From positions 4,092,001 through 4,156,000 of the forward strand of contig NZ_AUBJ02000001.1 of the NCBI RefSeq assembly GCF_000429185.2: DNA of 64,000 bases, written 5' to 3'. A program made the position numbers and the translations under genes. Within the stretch, counting starts at the first letter, position 1; each line of letters opens with the position of its first letter. Source of the stretch: Actinoalloteichus caeruleus DSM 43889. Lineage in GTDB: Bacteria; Actinomycetota; Actinomycetes; Mycobacteriales; Pseudonocardiaceae. Under the pieces are notes generated by a model. The model was not told where the DNA came from and did no database searches. It saw nothing but the letters and a program-made list of their open reading frames with translations. Below are positions 31,980 to 42,296 of the stretch, piece by piece.

Positions 31980-32885
31980 TCAGTTGATCTCGGTCTGGGT
32001 GAGCAGACCGGGCGAGTCGGGACCACAGTCGAAGGAGACGATGGCGACCCGGAAACTACCGAAGTCACCACCGCTCATCACGACCATCAACGCGGGCTCG
32101 TCCTGGTAGTTCACCGAGAGCGATCCCAGGACGGCGGTGTCGGGCACCCCGCTGGCCCGGAGGCAGGCCGTGAGCGCGGCCTCGTCGCCGAAGGGGCCGT
32201 AGTCCTCGGCGTTCATCGCGGCCCCGTAGTTGGCCTGGACGTCGTCGGGACCGGTCAGCGCGAGAGGACCCGCTCCGGGTGAGGCGCCGGTCTCCGTCGG
32301 GAGCGGGGTCGTGGTGGTGGCCGGTGGCTGGGCCATCGGGGTGCCGTCCTCCAGGGAGCGGCCGGGGAGTCCGAACGCGACGACCGCGGCGACCGCCGCG
32401 GCGGCGAGGACCCCCGACCCCCAACCGAGCATCCTGTTCCGCCGGCGGCGGGCCGCCGAGAGGTCGGCGACCGGTGCCGGCGGGCGTGCGTGGTCCTCGG
32501 GGGTGTGGGGCGGAGCGGGGGTGGTCGGCAGCTGGGTGACCGGGCGCGGGGGTGGCGCGGACGCGCGGGTCATGGCGGCGGCCTCGTCGGCCAGGGCGCG
32601 TTCGAGCCGGGCGGCGACCTCGGGGGGCATCGTGGTGGTGGGGGCGGACAGTTCCGAGCCGAAGGCCGCCAGGTCGGCGTGCACCGCGTCCAGCGCGTCC
32701 AGCACGGCCTTCGCGTCGGGGTCGTCCCCTATCCTGGCGGTGAGTTCCCTGGCCGTCTCCGCGTCCAGCACGTCACCGTGCAGGTCCGCCAGCACGTCGA
32801 GGGACAGGCTTGGGTCGGCCGGGGCGTCGGGTCGGGACCTGCTCGCCGGGTCGAGCCCATGCCCTTCCCACTCATTGCGGGTCAT
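31980..32885 (-). CDS. Anti-sigma factor (RsmA-like)
   Basis: A 301-residue single-pass membrane protein. The N-terminal cytoplasmic part (about 25-75, DVLADLHGDVLDAETARELT) resembles the anti-sigma domain of mycobacterial RsmA. Pro-rich linkers follow, then one membrane segment after RRRRNRMLGWGSG (about residues 150-172). The C-terminal part outside the membrane has two cysteines (TACLRASG and SFDCGPDSPG) that could form a disulfide. Its ATG overlaps the sigM stop (ATGA), so the two are co-translated. I infer that it holds SigM inactive. No zinc-binding HxxxCxxC motif is seen. Confidence 0.85.
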   Translation of the reverse strand: MTRNEWEGHGLDPASRSRPDAPADPSLSLDVLADLHGDVLDAETARELTARIGDDPDAKAVLDALDAVHADLAAFGSELSAPTTTMPPEVAARLERALADEAAAMTRASAPPPRPVTQLPTTPAPPHTPEDHARPPAPVADLSAARRRRNRMLGWGSGVLAAAAVAAVVAFGLPGRSLEDGTPMAQPPATTTTPLPTETGASPGAGPLALTGPDDVQANYGAAMNAEDYGPFGDEAALTACLRASGVPDTAVLGSLSVNYQDEPALMVVMSGGDFGSFRVAIVSFDCGPDSPGLLTQTEIN

Positions 32886-33499
32886 CGTCCCTCCCGGTCA
32901 CGACGTTGGCGGTCACCAACAGCGTCAGATGGGACGTTCGCAACTGCACCGTGGTTCCTGAGGTGCCCCAGAAGTTTCGCCAGCCGGGCCCGGCCCCTGG
33001 CGCAACGGCTCTTCACCGTTCCCTCGGCGACCCCGAGCAGTCTGGCGGTGTCCGCCACCGAGTACCCCTCCACGTCCACCAGCACGATCGCGGCGCGTTG
33101 CTCCTCCGGCAGGGCGGCGAGCGCGTCCCGCACCGCCAGGCGGGTGTCCTGCTCCGCGATGGCGTCGCGAGGGCTCGCGGGCTCCCCCGGTCCGGCGTCG
33201 GGGAGCGGGACGGTGGGACGACTTTGTTTTCGTCTGATCCGGTCCAGGCACGCGTTCACCACGATCCGATGTAACCAGGTTGTCACCCGGGACTCGGCGC
33301 GGAAGGACGACGCCGCCCGAAAGGCGGAGATCAGGGCGTCCTGGAGTGCGTCCGCGGCTTCCTCTGGGTCGCGCATCGTCCGCAGCGCGACCGCCCAGAG
33401 CCGGTCCCGGTGGCGACGGACCAACTCGCTGAAGGCGTGAGGATCCCCATGAGCGTGAGCCGCGATGAGGTCGGCATCCGAACTGGCTGGGGCTGTCAC
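32882..33499 (-). CDS. sigM: ECF RNA polymerase sigma factor SigM
   Basis: 205 residues from the GTG at 33499. Region 2 is DLIAAHAHGDPHAFSELVRR...ADALQDALISAFRAASSFR. Region 4 is LAALPEEQRAAIVLVDVEGY...VADTARLLGVAEGTVKSRCA. The order sigM-anti-sigma-trxB-trxA equals that of Mycobacterium. The frame is open 47 codons further upstream, but that segment does not look like a sigma factor. A -10-like TATTCT ends seven bases before the GTG with no Shine-Dalgarno, suggesting a leaderless mRNA. Self-regulation is common in this family, but I cannot identify a SigM-type promoter with confidence. Confidence 0.93.
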   Translation of the reverse strand: MTAPASSDADLIAAHAHGDPHAFSELVRRHRDRLWAVALRTMRDPEEAADALQDALISAFRAASSFRAESRVTTWLHRIVVNACLDRIRRKQSRPTVPLPDAGPGEPASPRDAIAEQDTRLAVRDALAALPEEQRAAIVLVDVEGYSVADTARLLGVAEGTVKSRCARGRARLAKLLGHLRNHGAVANVPSDAVGDRQRRDREGR

Positions 33500-33505
33500 A
33501 CGCCG

Positions 33506-33511
33506 AGAATA
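33506..33511 (-). promoter_or_regulatory. -10-like element of sigM
   Basis: TATTCT on the minus strand, six bases from the GTG start codon. With transcription starting at or next to the GTG, the mRNA would have no leader. Confidence 0.45.
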
Positions 33512-33671
33512 GCGGTACCACGTGTCGGAAACCGAGACCACAGTCTGTTTCCCGCCGCCGTCTGAACGAAACCTGAACCCGCTGTTCGAGTGAATTTCAA
33601 CCATCTGACGCATGCGACGGGTGATATCCACAGCGGACATCCGTCAGATGGCGCACCCGACCGGTCGGCGG

Positions 33672-35330
33672 TCACTGCGGCAGCAGCCCCTCCACGGCGA
33701 CCTCGCGGATCGTCGTCTGGTGACGTCCGTTGTCCAGGGGCACGATGCCGGTGACCCAGAGCAGGACGTGCTGGGTGGGTTGGCTGGCCTCGTCGAACGC
33801 GACCTCGGTCGCACCGTCGGTCAGGTCGGCGACCCCGATCAGCTCGCCGTCCTCCGGGCTCCCGGGACTGGCGGAGGGTAGCGCGCGCACCTCGACCCGC
33901 CCGCCGGCCGACGGGGAGTCGATGGTCACGGAGGTGAGCTGCGTGACCTGGTCTAGGGACAGGATCAGGCCCACGCCCGGCTTGAGCGCGTTGTCGGCGT
34001 CGAATGGCGCGTTGTACTCGGCGGTCCGCCACTCCGTGGCCGGGTCGCCGTCGAGGACGTGCGCGGCCCGGTCCGGCGAGTCCAGCTGCTGGCCGGCGGG
34101 CTGCCACTCGGTGGCACCGGTCACCTCGACAGGCCCGGACCCGAGCTCCGGTTCGGACTCGGTCTCCTGCTGTCCCGCGCTGTTCGAGCTCGGCGCCCCC
34201 ACGTCGAACTGGGGGCGGGCCCCCGAACCGCCGTCACCGCTGAAGAAGGAGACGAGCTGGAAGCCGATCCAGGCGACCACGATCAGCGTCGCCGCGGCCA
34301 GCACCGCCACGCCGATCCGCAGTTTCCGCTTGCTGGCCTTGTCCTTCGGGATGTCCTGGGTGCGCCACAGGGAGTCGGTGTTCCCGCGCGCCGGGGTCTC
34401 CCGCATCAGGTTCTGGGTGGGACTGCCCGCGTCGGCCGCCCGCTCCAGCACGGGCAGCAGCGCGGCGGCGGTGCGGATGTTGCCGGTGTTGATGACGCTC
34501 TCCGGGCCGGCGAGCGCCTTGACCGCCACGTTGGACAGCTCGTGCGGCACCGTCGGGCGCAGCGCTCGCGGCGGCAGCACCGAACCGTCGGCGGCCAGCG
34601 GCGCCGCCGGCAGCGTCTCCTGGCCCTGCCGCAACGGCCAGCGGCCGGTCAGCAGGAAGTAGAGGACCGCGCCGAGCCCCCGGACGTCCTCGGTCGTCGT
34701 CGCCTCGGCCCGGGACCCGGGGAAGGCGAAGCGCAGTTCGCCCTGCGCGGTGACCCGGATCCGCTCCGGGTGGTCCACTCCGAGCACCAGTCCGACGTGG
34801 TGGGCGGTCTCCACCGCCGCCGCCAGGGTCTGGAGCAGGCGGGCGGCGTTGTCCGCCGGCAGCGGGCCATCCCGGAGCAGCTCACCGAGCCTGCTCCCGT
34901 GCGTCCACTCGGCGACCACCACCCCGAGGACGTGTTCCGGGTGGTCGACGCCGTGGCTGCTGCTCAGGACGTCCAGCACCCTGGCGACCCCGACGCAGTG
35001 GAAGCTCGCCGCGTGCATGCAGCGCTCCAGGACCCGACGCGCCTTGGTGACCATCTGCCCGTCGGTCCGGTACCCGACCAGGACGGTCAGCGCCACGTCC
35101 CGTCCGAGCGCGGTGTCCTTGGCCCGCCAGAGCTGGGCCTGGCAGGACGCGTCGTACCCGACCTGCTCGATCAGCCGGTACCGGTTGTCGGCGAGCAGGG
35201 TGCCCGGGCTCAGCTCGGCGAGGTCCGACCAGTCCGGTGGCGGCGGAGCGGACGCGGGCACGGTGAGGTCGGCACCGTTGCCCGTGTGGTTCCGGTGCGC
35301 TGCCGTGTACTGCGTAGGCTTGCCGCTCAC
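33672..35330 (-). CDS. Membrane pseudokinase with extracellular discoidin-like domain
   Basis: A 552-residue protein from the GTG at 35330 (AGGAGA upstream). The N-terminal part (about 35-290) has the protein-kinase fold (AELSPGTLLADNRYRLIEQVG), but the catalytic residues are lost. The VAIK lysine region reads VALTVLVG, the HRD loop reads GVDHPERIRV and the DFG site reads LRFAFPG. One membrane segment (about 335-357) follows. The outer part has a discoidin/F5-8-like pattern (AAHVLDGDPATEWRTAEYN...LTSVTIDSPS). In M. tuberculosis this kinase-like module is the C-terminal half of the MurJ homologue MviN and recruits FhaA; here it is a separate gene directly after murJ. I infer a role in control of lipid II flipping. 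Confidence 0.9.
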   Translation of the reverse strand: MSGKPTQYTAAHRNHTGNGADLTVPASAPPPPDWSDLAELSPGTLLADNRYRLIEQVGYDASCQAQLWRAKDTALGRDVALTVLVGYRTDGQMVTKARRVLERCMHAASFHCVGVARVLDVLSSSHGVDHPEHVLGVVVAEWTHGSRLGELLRDGPLPADNAARLLQTLAAAVETAHHVGLVLGVDHPERIRVTAQGELRFAFPGSRAEATTTEDVRGLGAVLYFLLTGRWPLRQGQETLPAAPLAADGSVLPPRALRPTVPHELSNVAVKALAGPESVINTGNIRTAAALLPVLERAADAGSPTQNLMRETPARGNTDSLWRTQDIPKDKASKRKLRIGVAVLAAATLIVVAWIGFQLVSFFSGDGGSGARPQFDVGAPSSNSAGQQETESEPELGSGPVEVTGATEWQPAGQQLDSPDRAAHVLDGDPATEWRTAEYNAPFDADNALKPGVGLILSLDQVTQLTSVTIDSPSAGGRVEVRALPSASPGSPEDGELIGVADLTDGATEVAFDEASQPTQHVLLWVTGIVPLDNGRHQTTIREVAVEGLLPQ

Positions 35331-35514
35331 GGTGTCTTCTCCTGATCCACCCGCTCCCCGGAAAGCGAAGGCCCCCAACCACCGCCGCGGAGTCTCCGAG
35401 CTGAGGGTACGGGAAGTTGGCTGTCATCGACTGGCCGATAAGGAGGCCCACACTGGGGGCCGTCAGTAGGACGGGGCGGCACGGTCGCGCGGTTGCCTCC
35501 GGTCACCGAACGCT

Positions 35515-37305
35515 TCACCGCCTCACGAGTCTGCGCAGTTTGCCTGCGACGGGGTCAAGTTCACGCGTCTTCAGCAGCAACATCACCCCGAAGGTGACGA
35601 TCACCCCGACGATTCCGGCGAAGATCAGCTGGATCCAGGCCTGAATCGCTGAGTCGGGTGTCATTCCTCCGGAGCCGGTGATCACGACGACCAGCGCCGC
35701 CGCGCCCGCGCCGGCCACCGAGCCGACGAGGGTCTTCCCGATCGTCACCGCCAGCGCCCGGCTGCCGAGCCGGCCGATGCGGTGCCGAAGCCAGATCTCC
35801 CCGGCGATCCACCCGACGACGAAGGTCAGCGAGTTCACGAAGGTGATGCCGAAGACCACGTTCTCCGGTTCGAGCACCAGCGGGCACAGGTAGATGAGTG
35901 GCACCTTGGCCAGCGTCATCACGCCCATCAGCAGGGTGGGCGTCCGCGAGTCCTTCATCGCGTAGAACGCCCTGAGCTGGAGCATGGTGACGGCGTAGGG
36001 GAGGACGCCGAAGGCCGACACGGCCAACGCGATCCCCAGCCGGTTGCCGCCCTCCACGCCGCTGGCACCGTAGGAGAACAGCACCACGCCGATCTGCGCG
36101 CCGAGCACCGTCATCAACGCGCTCAGCGGCAGCAGGGCCGTCGTGCACAGCCGGCTGCCCAGGGAGAGGTCGTCCTTGAGCTTCTCGTAGTCGTGGCTGG
36201 CCGCGGCGGAGCTCATGCGGGGCAGGATCGCGGTCATGATCGAGAAACCGATCACCCCGTACGGGAGCTGGAGCAGCAGCCAGGCGTTGCTGTAGATCGC
36301 GAGGCCGCCGTAGGCGGTGGCGACCCGGCTGAGCGCGATGAGCCCGACCTGGGAGACGGCGACGTAGCCGAGCACCCACGCGGCGAGCCCGCCGAACTCC
36401 GCGAGACGGGAGTCGAAACCCCACCGCCAGCGCAGCGACACCTTGGCGCGCCGGAGGGCGGGCAGCAGCACGGCGGCCTGCACGACCACACCAGCGGTGA
36501 CCCCGAGACCGAGGACCAGCAGGTGCGTGTCCGTCATGCGCACCGGGTTGACCGTCAGCTCACCGGGCAGCAGCGCGTAGGCGCCGAGGGTGCCCAGGAT
36601 GACGACGTTGTTCAGGACCGGGGCCCAGGCCGGCGGGCCGAAGACCTGCTTGGCCTGCAGGATCGCCATGAACAGCGCGGACATGCCGTAGAAGAGGATC
36701 TGCGGCAGCAACAGGTAGGCGAAGGCGGTGGCCAGCGCGGGGTTGGCCTCGGTGTCCCCGTCGCTGACGTACATCGCGGTCAGCAGCGGTGCTGCCACCA
36801 CCGACAGGATCATGCCGACGCCGAGGATCACCGTCGCCAGCGTGAGGAGCCGTTCGGTGAACGCCTGCCCACCGTCGGCGTCCTCCTTCTGCGCGCGGAC
36901 GAGCACCGGGACGACGACGCTGGCGAGGACACCGCCGAGCAGGAGTTCGGTGATGATGTTCGGCAGGTTGTTGGCGGCCGTGAAGGAGTCGTTGATCGCG
37001 CCCCAACCCACGATCCAGACGAGGACGGCCTTCCAGAGGAAGCCCGTGATCCGGCTGATCAGCGTCGCGATCGCCATCGAGCCGGCCGCCCTGAGCAGGG
37101 ACTTCTTCCGCCCCCCACCCGCACCGGACTCGGCGGTCGCCGCGGCGGTGGCCGTGGCCATGACCGTCGTCTCCGCGTCCGGGTTCGACTCGGCCTCGGG
37201 TGAGGAACCCACCGTGGCGAACTGGACCGTCTCCGCCTCCGAGGGGTCGGTTCCGGCCCGGATCGGCCGACCGATCCGGATGGTTTCCTCGTTGGGGTTG
37301 CTCAC
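35515..37305 (-). CDS. murJ: Lipid II flippase MurJ
   Basis: A MATE/MOP-superfamily transporter that moves lipid II across the membrane for peptidoglycan synthesis. It is 596 residues. A disordered cytoplasmic N-terminus (1-65) is followed by about 14 membrane segments beginning SLLRAAGSMAIATLISRITGF. Conserved elements include NNLPNIITELLLGGVLASVVVP and LRAFYAMKDSRTPTLLM. GAGGAGG precedes the GTG start. The protein ends soon after the last membrane segment, without the kinase-like domain of mycobacterial MviN; that domain is encoded by the next gene, 184 bases downstream. DUF6049 lies upstream. Confidence 0.96.
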   Translation of the reverse strand: MSNPNEETIRIGRPIRAGTDPSEAETVQFATVGSSPEAESNPDAETTVMATATAAATAESGAGGGRKKSLLRAAGSMAIATLISRITGFLWKAVLVWIVGWGAINDSFTAANNLPNIITELLLGGVLASVVVPVLVRAQKEDADGGQAFTERLLTLATVILGVGMILSVVAAPLLTAMYVSDGDTEANPALATAFAYLLLPQILFYGMSALFMAILQAKQVFGPPAWAPVLNNVVILGTLGAYALLPGELTVNPVRMTDTHLLVLGLGVTAGVVVQAAVLLPALRRAKVSLRWRWGFDSRLAEFGGLAAWVLGYVAVSQVGLIALSRVATAYGGLAIYSNAWLLLQLPYGVIGFSIMTAILPRMSSAAASHDYEKLKDDLSLGSRLCTTALLPLSALMTVLGAQIGVVLFSYGASGVEGGNRLGIALAVSAFGVLPYAVTMLQLRAFYAMKDSRTPTLLMGVMTLAKVPLIYLCPLVLEPENVVFGITFVNSLTFVVGWIAGEIWLRHRIGRLGSRALAVTIGKTLVGSVAGAGAAALVVVITGSGGMTPDSAIQAWIQLIFAGIVGVIVTFGVMLLLKTRELDPVAGKLRRLVRR

Positions 37306-37435
37306 CTGGCCTCCTCACCCCGCTGCGATATCTGACCGCACCCCGCACGTGTTACCAGCTGCCAGCAGCCGAGGCTGCCATCAGCGCGGACGGCGTGGAG
37401 AGGGCCGCGCCGGCGGCGCGGCTCTTCGGACTGTG

Positions 37436-39916
37436 TCACCTGTCACTTTCCGTCGCTGTCGTGCCGGGTCCGCCGGCCGGTGGCCGACCCGTCGTGGAGG
37501 GCCCGCTCCGGTCGTCGTCCGGACCGGGTGGGTCGTCCTGGTCCGGCGCACCGGGGCGGGGTCCTGCACGGTCCCCGGCGTCGGGGGTTGGCGAGGGGCG
37601 CTCCCCGCCAGCCTCCCCCGGCGGTGGCGTGCCGCCCGCACCCCGGAACCTGCGGACGAGCCGACGTGCGGACAACAGCACCAGTGCCGCTCCGGCCACC
37701 ACGGTGATGATCACCGTAATCGTCCCGTACGCGGTCGAACTGACCAACAACCGCACCGGCGGTCCGAGTTCCGTCCCCCCCGGCGTGGTCAGGACGGCCG
37801 ACACCGTGAACTGCCCCGACCTGCTGACCTCGGCGGGGATCAGGCGCTGCCGGGTGCTGTTGGCCGGGACGTCGAACTCCTGGGCGTGGGGGATGTCCAG
37901 CCCCGGCGAGTCGCGCAGCAGGACCTGGACCCGGACGCCCACCGGGAGGCGGTTGCTGACGGCCAGGGGGAGCGGTGAGTCGGAGGCCGCGAGGGACAGC
38001 GGAGTGGCGGGGCGGTTGACCTGCACCCGGGCCAGGAGTCGGTCCAGGCTGAGGTTGGCCGCCGACAGGCGGTGGTTGGCGGCCGTGGGGTTGCCCCGCC
38101 AACTGCTCGACGTCGCGCCGAGGTAGGCCAGCCGAACCGGGTCGGTCAGGTCCTCCGGCTGGACCCGGCTGTTCGGGTCGACGGAGTTGTCGGGCGTGAG
38201 CGCGGACCCGAAGTCGGTGACCCGCTGGGTCCCTCGCCGGACGGACCCTCCGACCTGGGCCGGGATCTCGCGGGAACCCACGTCGGCGGGGTAGGTCAGC
38301 GCGGTGGCCCGTTCGGGGAGGGGGGAGTCGGTCTGGTCGACCAGCCATCCCGGGGTGGCCAGGTTCAGCTGGAAGAGGCGTTCGAGCCCCCCGAGGAACG
38401 CGGCGTGGTCGGCGGGGCGCTGTTCCCAGAGTCGGGGCGGCGCTACCACCAGGCGGGACGCCTCGGTGACGTTGGCGTCCGCCGTGGTCCGGAACAGCAG
38501 CACGCCGAGCGAGTCGGTGACCGCGTCCCGGGCCGGCGTCGCGGGTTCGAGCGCGGCGGCCGCCGCCCCGCCGCCGCCCAGCTGGGGGCCAGGTGTGGCG
38601 GCGGTGTCGCGCAACGCGCGGCTGACCAGCGGGTCGATCGGGAGCGCCGTGGGTTCGACGGTCGCCCCGGACACGCGGGTGGGCAGCAGACCCGGGGTGG
38701 CCTCCTCCATGCCGGAGGGGGACAGCAGCAGGGTGCTGGTGCCGGACTCGGCCAGCGCGGACAACGTCGCGTCGTCCAGGACGCCCTCGGCGGGCCACAC
38801 CACCGACGACAGCGGTTTCGAACCGCCCAACACCCGTTCCACGATCTCGGCGCCCCGGGTGAACGCCAGGTCGCGGAGGTCGTCCATGCCTGACCTCGTC
38901 AGGGCCACCAGGTCGGCGTCCGCGTAGGGCAGCGCGATCACACAGCGTCCGCTGACCACGTCCCGCAGCTTGTTCAGCCAGACATCGGCGGTGCTGCCAC
39001 CGGCGCCCTCGACGGGTCCCTCCCCGCTGGAGGACCGCACCAGGTACCCGGCTGACATCGCCTCGACGGCCTCCAGCAGCGCCGGGTCGATCGCGAAGCA
39101 GAGCGACCTGCTCAGGTTGGAGCCGGGAGCGACACCGTCCTCGATCGCCTGGAGGAGCCCGAACAGCCGCCCCCCCGGTCCGACCGACCTGGCGAGTTCG
39201 TCGTCTGCGAGGATCGCCCGCCCCCGGGTGTCCCGGCCGACCATCTTGGGAGTGGAGACCAGCGGCCACAGCACGGTGGTCGACGGGGAGACCGAGGAGG
39301 AGGCGGTGGCGCCGCCAGGCGCGCCCACCACGGGCAGCAGCATGGACGTCGCCGCCAGCCGGGCGTCGCCGCCGTAGTCGGGCTGGCCGTTCGCGTTGAC
39401 CAGCAGCGGGTAGCTACCGGGCTGGCTGATCCCGAGTGTGCCGTCACCCCCGGCCAGCGGTGCCCGCACGCTGAAGTCGGCGCTGTCGCCGGGGGCCAGG
39501 GACTCGACCACCGGGACGAACGGGGAGGCCGCGGTGTCCGTCGGCGCGGTTCCGTCGAGGGCCGCTCTGGCGGCGTCCGCGCTGGTGACCGGCTCACCGC
39601 GTTGGAGCCGCACCACGACGTTGGAGAGGTTGCGGTCGGAGACGTTGTGGATCCGGCCCGTGACGACGAGCTCCGGGGGCCCGTCGGGAGTCACCACCCG
39701 AGGGGTCGTCTCCGAGACGGACAGCTCGGCCAGGGCTGCCGCCGGGGTCGTCTGGCGGGGATGGCCCCCGGTGGCCGCCGGCCGGTTCTCCACCGCCCCC
39801 GCCGCACCGGCGGCACCGACGGCGATCAGACCGACCAACCCGAGGGCCGCCACACATCGCAGTAGGGACGCGCGCACGTCCGCCCGGTGGGCCCTCCGGC
39901 CCCGTTCTCGTTTCAC
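37436..39916 (-). CDS. DUF6049 family secreted membrane-anchored protein
   Basis: An 826-residue protein with an N-terminal signal ([20 protein letters not shown], about 16-35). A large extracellular part follows, and near residue 745 there is a C-terminal membrane segment ([20 protein letters not shown]). The cytoplasmic tail is rich in Pro, Gly and Asp. A homologue stands beside the MurJ/MviN gene and the NUDIX gene across actinobacteria (the Rv3909 position in M. tuberculosis). The function is unknown; the context suggests the cell wall. Its GTG start overlaps the NUDIX stop by four bases. Confidence 0.88.
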   Translation of the reverse strand: MKRERGRRAHRADVRASLLRCVAALGLVGLIAVGAAGAAGAVENRPAATGGHPRQTTPAAALAELSVSETTPRVVTPDGPPELVVTGRIHNVSDRNLSNVVVRLQRGEPVTSADAARAALDGTAPTDTAASPFVPVVESLAPGDSADFSVRAPLAGGDGTLGISQPGSYPLLVNANGQPDYGGDARLAATSMLLPVVGAPGGATASSSVSPSTTVLWPLVSTPKMVGRDTRGRAILADDELARSVGPGGRLFGLLQAIEDGVAPGSNLSRSLCFAIDPALLEAVEAMSAGYLVRSSSGEGPVEGAGGSTADVWLNKLRDVVSGRCVIALPYADADLVALTRSGMDDLRDLAFTRGAEIVERVLGGSKPLSSVVWPAEGVLDDATLSALAESGTSTLLLSPSGMEEATPGLLPTRVSGATVEPTALPIDPLVSRALRDTAATPGPQLGGGGAAAAALEPATPARDAVTDSLGVLLFRTTADANVTEASRLVVAPPRLWEQRPADHAAFLGGLERLFQLNLATPGWLVDQTDSPLPERATALTYPADVGSREIPAQVGGSVRRGTQRVTDFGSALTPDNSVDPNSRVQPEDLTDPVRLAYLGATSSSWRGNPTAANHRLSAANLSLDRLLARVQVNRPATPLSLAASDSPLPLAVSNRLPVGVRVQVLLRDSPGLDIPHAQEFDVPANSTRQRLIPAEVSRSGQFTVSAVLTTPGGTELGPPVRLLVSSTAYGTITVIITVVAGAALVLLSARRLVRRFRGAGGTPPPGEAGGERPSPTPDAGDRAGPRPGAPDQDDPPGPDDDRSGPSTTGRPPAGGPGTTATESDR

Positions 39917-40458
39917 GCCAGCTCCGTGCCTGCCTGCTCGTTGGGGTCCGGGGAACGGCTCGTCGAGGGGGACCTCGTGAGGACCTCCTCCGTCCGCCGC
40001 ACCAGCCGACGCTCGTCCGCGTAGGCCAGCCGCCCGTCGAGGTCCTCGAGCGGCACCCAGGCCACCTCCGTGACCTCGACGTCAGCGTCGGACAGCTCGC
40101 CACCCACCGCGCGGAGCAGGTAGTGGTGCACCGTCTTGTGCACGCGCCTGTCCCCCGCGATGAACCAGTAGTCGATGGTGCCGAGCGGGGCCACCACCAC
40201 GCCCTCGATCCCGGTCTCCTCCCGGACCTCGCGTTCGGCTGCCTGCTCGGCTGTCTCTCCATCTTCCAGGTGACCCTTGGGGAGCGACCAGAGCAGTCTG
40301 CCCCGGCGGTCGAGCCGCCCAATGATCGCAGCGTGCGTCCCGGCCGCGTCGAGCACCAGTCCTCCGGCCGATGTCTCCCGCACGGTCCGCAGCCGGCGGC
40401 GCCGGCGGCTCCTGCCGGTCGGCTTCCGGGAGCCGGAACGACCGGATGACGAGGGCAT
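39913..40458 (-). CDS. NUDIX hydrolase
   Basis: A 181-residue NUDIX pyrophosphohydrolase with a perfect NUDIX box from G62 to G83 ([20 protein letters not shown] and then TGIEG). A basic N-terminal tail ([13 protein letters not shown]) is present. Located between DUF6049 and the divergent cca gene, it corresponds to the MutT4-type gene at the same place in M. tuberculosis. The substrate (oxidised nucleotide, nucleotide sugar or other) cannot be told from sequence. Confidence 0.93.
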   Translation of the reverse strand: MPSSSGRSGSRKPTGRSRRRRRLRTVRETSAGGLVLDAAGTHAAIIGRLDRRGRLLWSLPKGHLEDGETAEQAAEREVREETGIEGVVVAPLGTIDYWFIAGDRRVHKTVHHYLLRAVGGELSDADVEVTEVAWVPLEDLDGRLAYADERRLVRRTEEVLTRSPSTSRSPDPNEQAGTELA

Positions 40459-40575
40459 ACCCGGATGGTAGTGCGGAAACGGGGGTACCGGCCGGTCGTG
40501 CTGGGCCCTCGGCGGTCCGCGTGGCCCCGGCTGGTGGTGCGGCGGAGACCGTCGTCGTCGACCGGAGGGGGCAGA

Positions 40576-40581
40576 TACCCT
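40576..40581 (+). promoter_or_regulatory. -10-like element of cca
   Basis: TACCCT, eight bases upstream of the cca GTG. The spacing places the transcription start at or next to the start codon. Confidence 0.45.
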
Positions 40582-40589
40582 GGCTTGCC

Positions 40590-42077
40590 GTGTCTCCGGA
40601 ACAGAAGCCGATTGCCAGCAGGTCCGCCGCGGAGCTGCGGACCCAGCGCAACGCCGTGGTCGAACTGCTCAGGGTGGCGCCGGTCGCCGACGAGGTGGCC
40701 AGGAGGTTCGAGGACGCCGGCCACGAGCTCTACCTCGTCGGGGGAAGCGTCCGCGACGCACTGCTCGGTCGGCTCGGGACGGATCTCGACTTCACCACGG
40801 ACGCGAGGCCGGAGCAGGTCGTGGAGCTGCTCACCGGCTGGGCCGACGCGATCTGGGACACCGGCATCGAGTTCGGCACCGTCGGCGCGACCAGGCGGGG
40901 CAGCACCCTGGAGATCACGACCTTCCGGGCCGACAGCTACGACAGGGTCACCCGGAACCCGGAGGTGGTCTTCGGCGACCACATCGACGACGACCTGCTG
41001 CGGCGGGACTTCACGGTCAACGCGATGGCCGTCCGCCTGCCGGAGCGCAGGTTCGTCGACCCGCACGACGGGATGACCGCGTTGCTCGAGCGGCGGCTCG
41101 ACACCCCCGCCACCCCGGAGGAGTCGTTCGCCGACGACCCGCTGCGGATGCTGCGGGCCGCGCGGTTCGTGGCCCAGCTCGGCTTCCGCCCGGCGCAGCG
41201 CGTGGTCGCGGCCATGCGGGAGATGGCGGACCAGCTCGACCGCATCACCGCCGAACGGGTGCAGGCCGAGCTGTCGAAGCTGCTGCGCGGTCCACATGCC
41301 CGGCAGGGGGTGGAGCTCATGGTTGACACCGGCCTGGCCGACCGGGTGCTCCCCGAGGTGCCGGCGATGCGCCTGGAAATCGACGAACACCATCAGCACA
41401 AGGACGTCTACCAGCACTCGCTGGTTGTGTTGGACCAGGCGATCGAGCTGGAGGCCAACGACCCGGACCAGGACGGGCCCGACCTGGTGCTGCGGATGGC
41501 GGCGCTGCTCCACGACATCGGGAAGCCGGCGACCAGGAAGTTCGAGGCCGGCGGTGGCGTCAGCTTCCACCACCACGAGGTGGTGGGCGCCAAGATGACG
41601 CGACGCCGACTGCGTGAGCTGCGCTACTCCAAGGAGTTCGTCACCCAGGTCTCGCAGCTCGTCTACCTGCACCTGCGTTTCCACGGCTACGGCACCGGCC
41701 AGTGGACCGACTCCGCCGTCCGCCGTTACGTGACCGACGCCGGGGACCTGCTGCCCCGGCTGCACAAGCTGGTCCGCGCGGACTGCACGACGCGGAACCG
41801 GCGCAAGGCCGCCGCGCTCCAACGGTCCTACGACGAACTGGAGGAGCGGATCGTCCGGATAGCCGCGGAGGAGGACCTCCAGCGGGTTCGCCCGGACCTG
41901 GACGGGAACGAGATCATGCGGCTGCTCGGGCTACCGCCAGGCCCCCTGGTCGGGCGGGCGTGGAGCCACCTCAAGGAACTCCGACTGGAGCGGGGCCCGC
42001 TGAGCAGGGACGAGGCCGAGGCGGAACTGCGGGAGTGGGCGCGTTCCGAGGGCCTCGAGCCGCCGCCGGCCCCCTGA
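40590..42077 (+). CDS. cca: CCA tRNA nucleotidyltransferase
   Basis: Adds or repairs the 3' CCA of tRNAs; needed here because neither tRNA in the window encodes CCA exactly. It is 495 residues from the GTG at 40590. The class II nucleotidyltransferase motif is [12 protein letters not shown] (49-60), with the metal-binding D65 and D67 (GTDLDFTT). An HD domain follows ([13 protein letters not shown], about residue 308 onward). The start has no Shine-Dalgarno; a -10-like TACCCT ends nine bases before the GTG, so the mRNA is probably leaderless. It is divergent from the NUDIX gene. Confidence 0.95.
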   Translation: MSPEQKPIASRSAAELRTQRNAVVELLRVAPVADEVARRFEDAGHELYLVGGSVRDALLGRLGTDLDFTTDARPEQVVELLTGWADAIWDTGIEFGTVGATRRGSTLEITTFRADSYDRVTRNPEVVFGDHIDDDLLRRDFTVNAMAVRLPERRFVDPHDGMTALLERRLDTPATPEESFADDPLRMLRAARFVAQLGFRPAQRVVAAMREMADQLDRITAERVQAELSKLLRGPHARQGVELMVDTGLADRVLPEVPAMRLEIDEHHQHKDVYQHSLVVLDQAIELEANDPDQDGPDLVLRMAALLHDIGKPATRKFEAGGGVSFHHHEVVGAKMTRRRLRELRYSKEFVTQVSQLVYLHLRFHGYGTGQWTDSAVRRYVTDAGDLLPRLHKLVRADCTTRNRRKAAALQRSYDELEERIVRIAAEEDLQRVRPDLDGNEIMRLLGLPPGPLVGRAWSHLKELRLERGPLSRDEAEAELREWARSEGLEPPPAP

Positions 42078-42296
42078 GCCCACCCCGGGACCCGGTGCCC
42101 CTCGGCGGCCCCAGCGGGTCGTACCGCACCCTCACCCGGGTGGTCCTCCCCTCCGTTCGGGCGCCCTCCCCGCGCGACCACCCGGCGGGGGCCGGCGCGG
42201 GCCGCAGCCCCGGCACATGATGGGACCACGGAACCCGAGTGTGGCAGGGGACGTCGAAGTGCCCGAGCGGTGACCGAAGGGACCGGGGGTGCTGGA

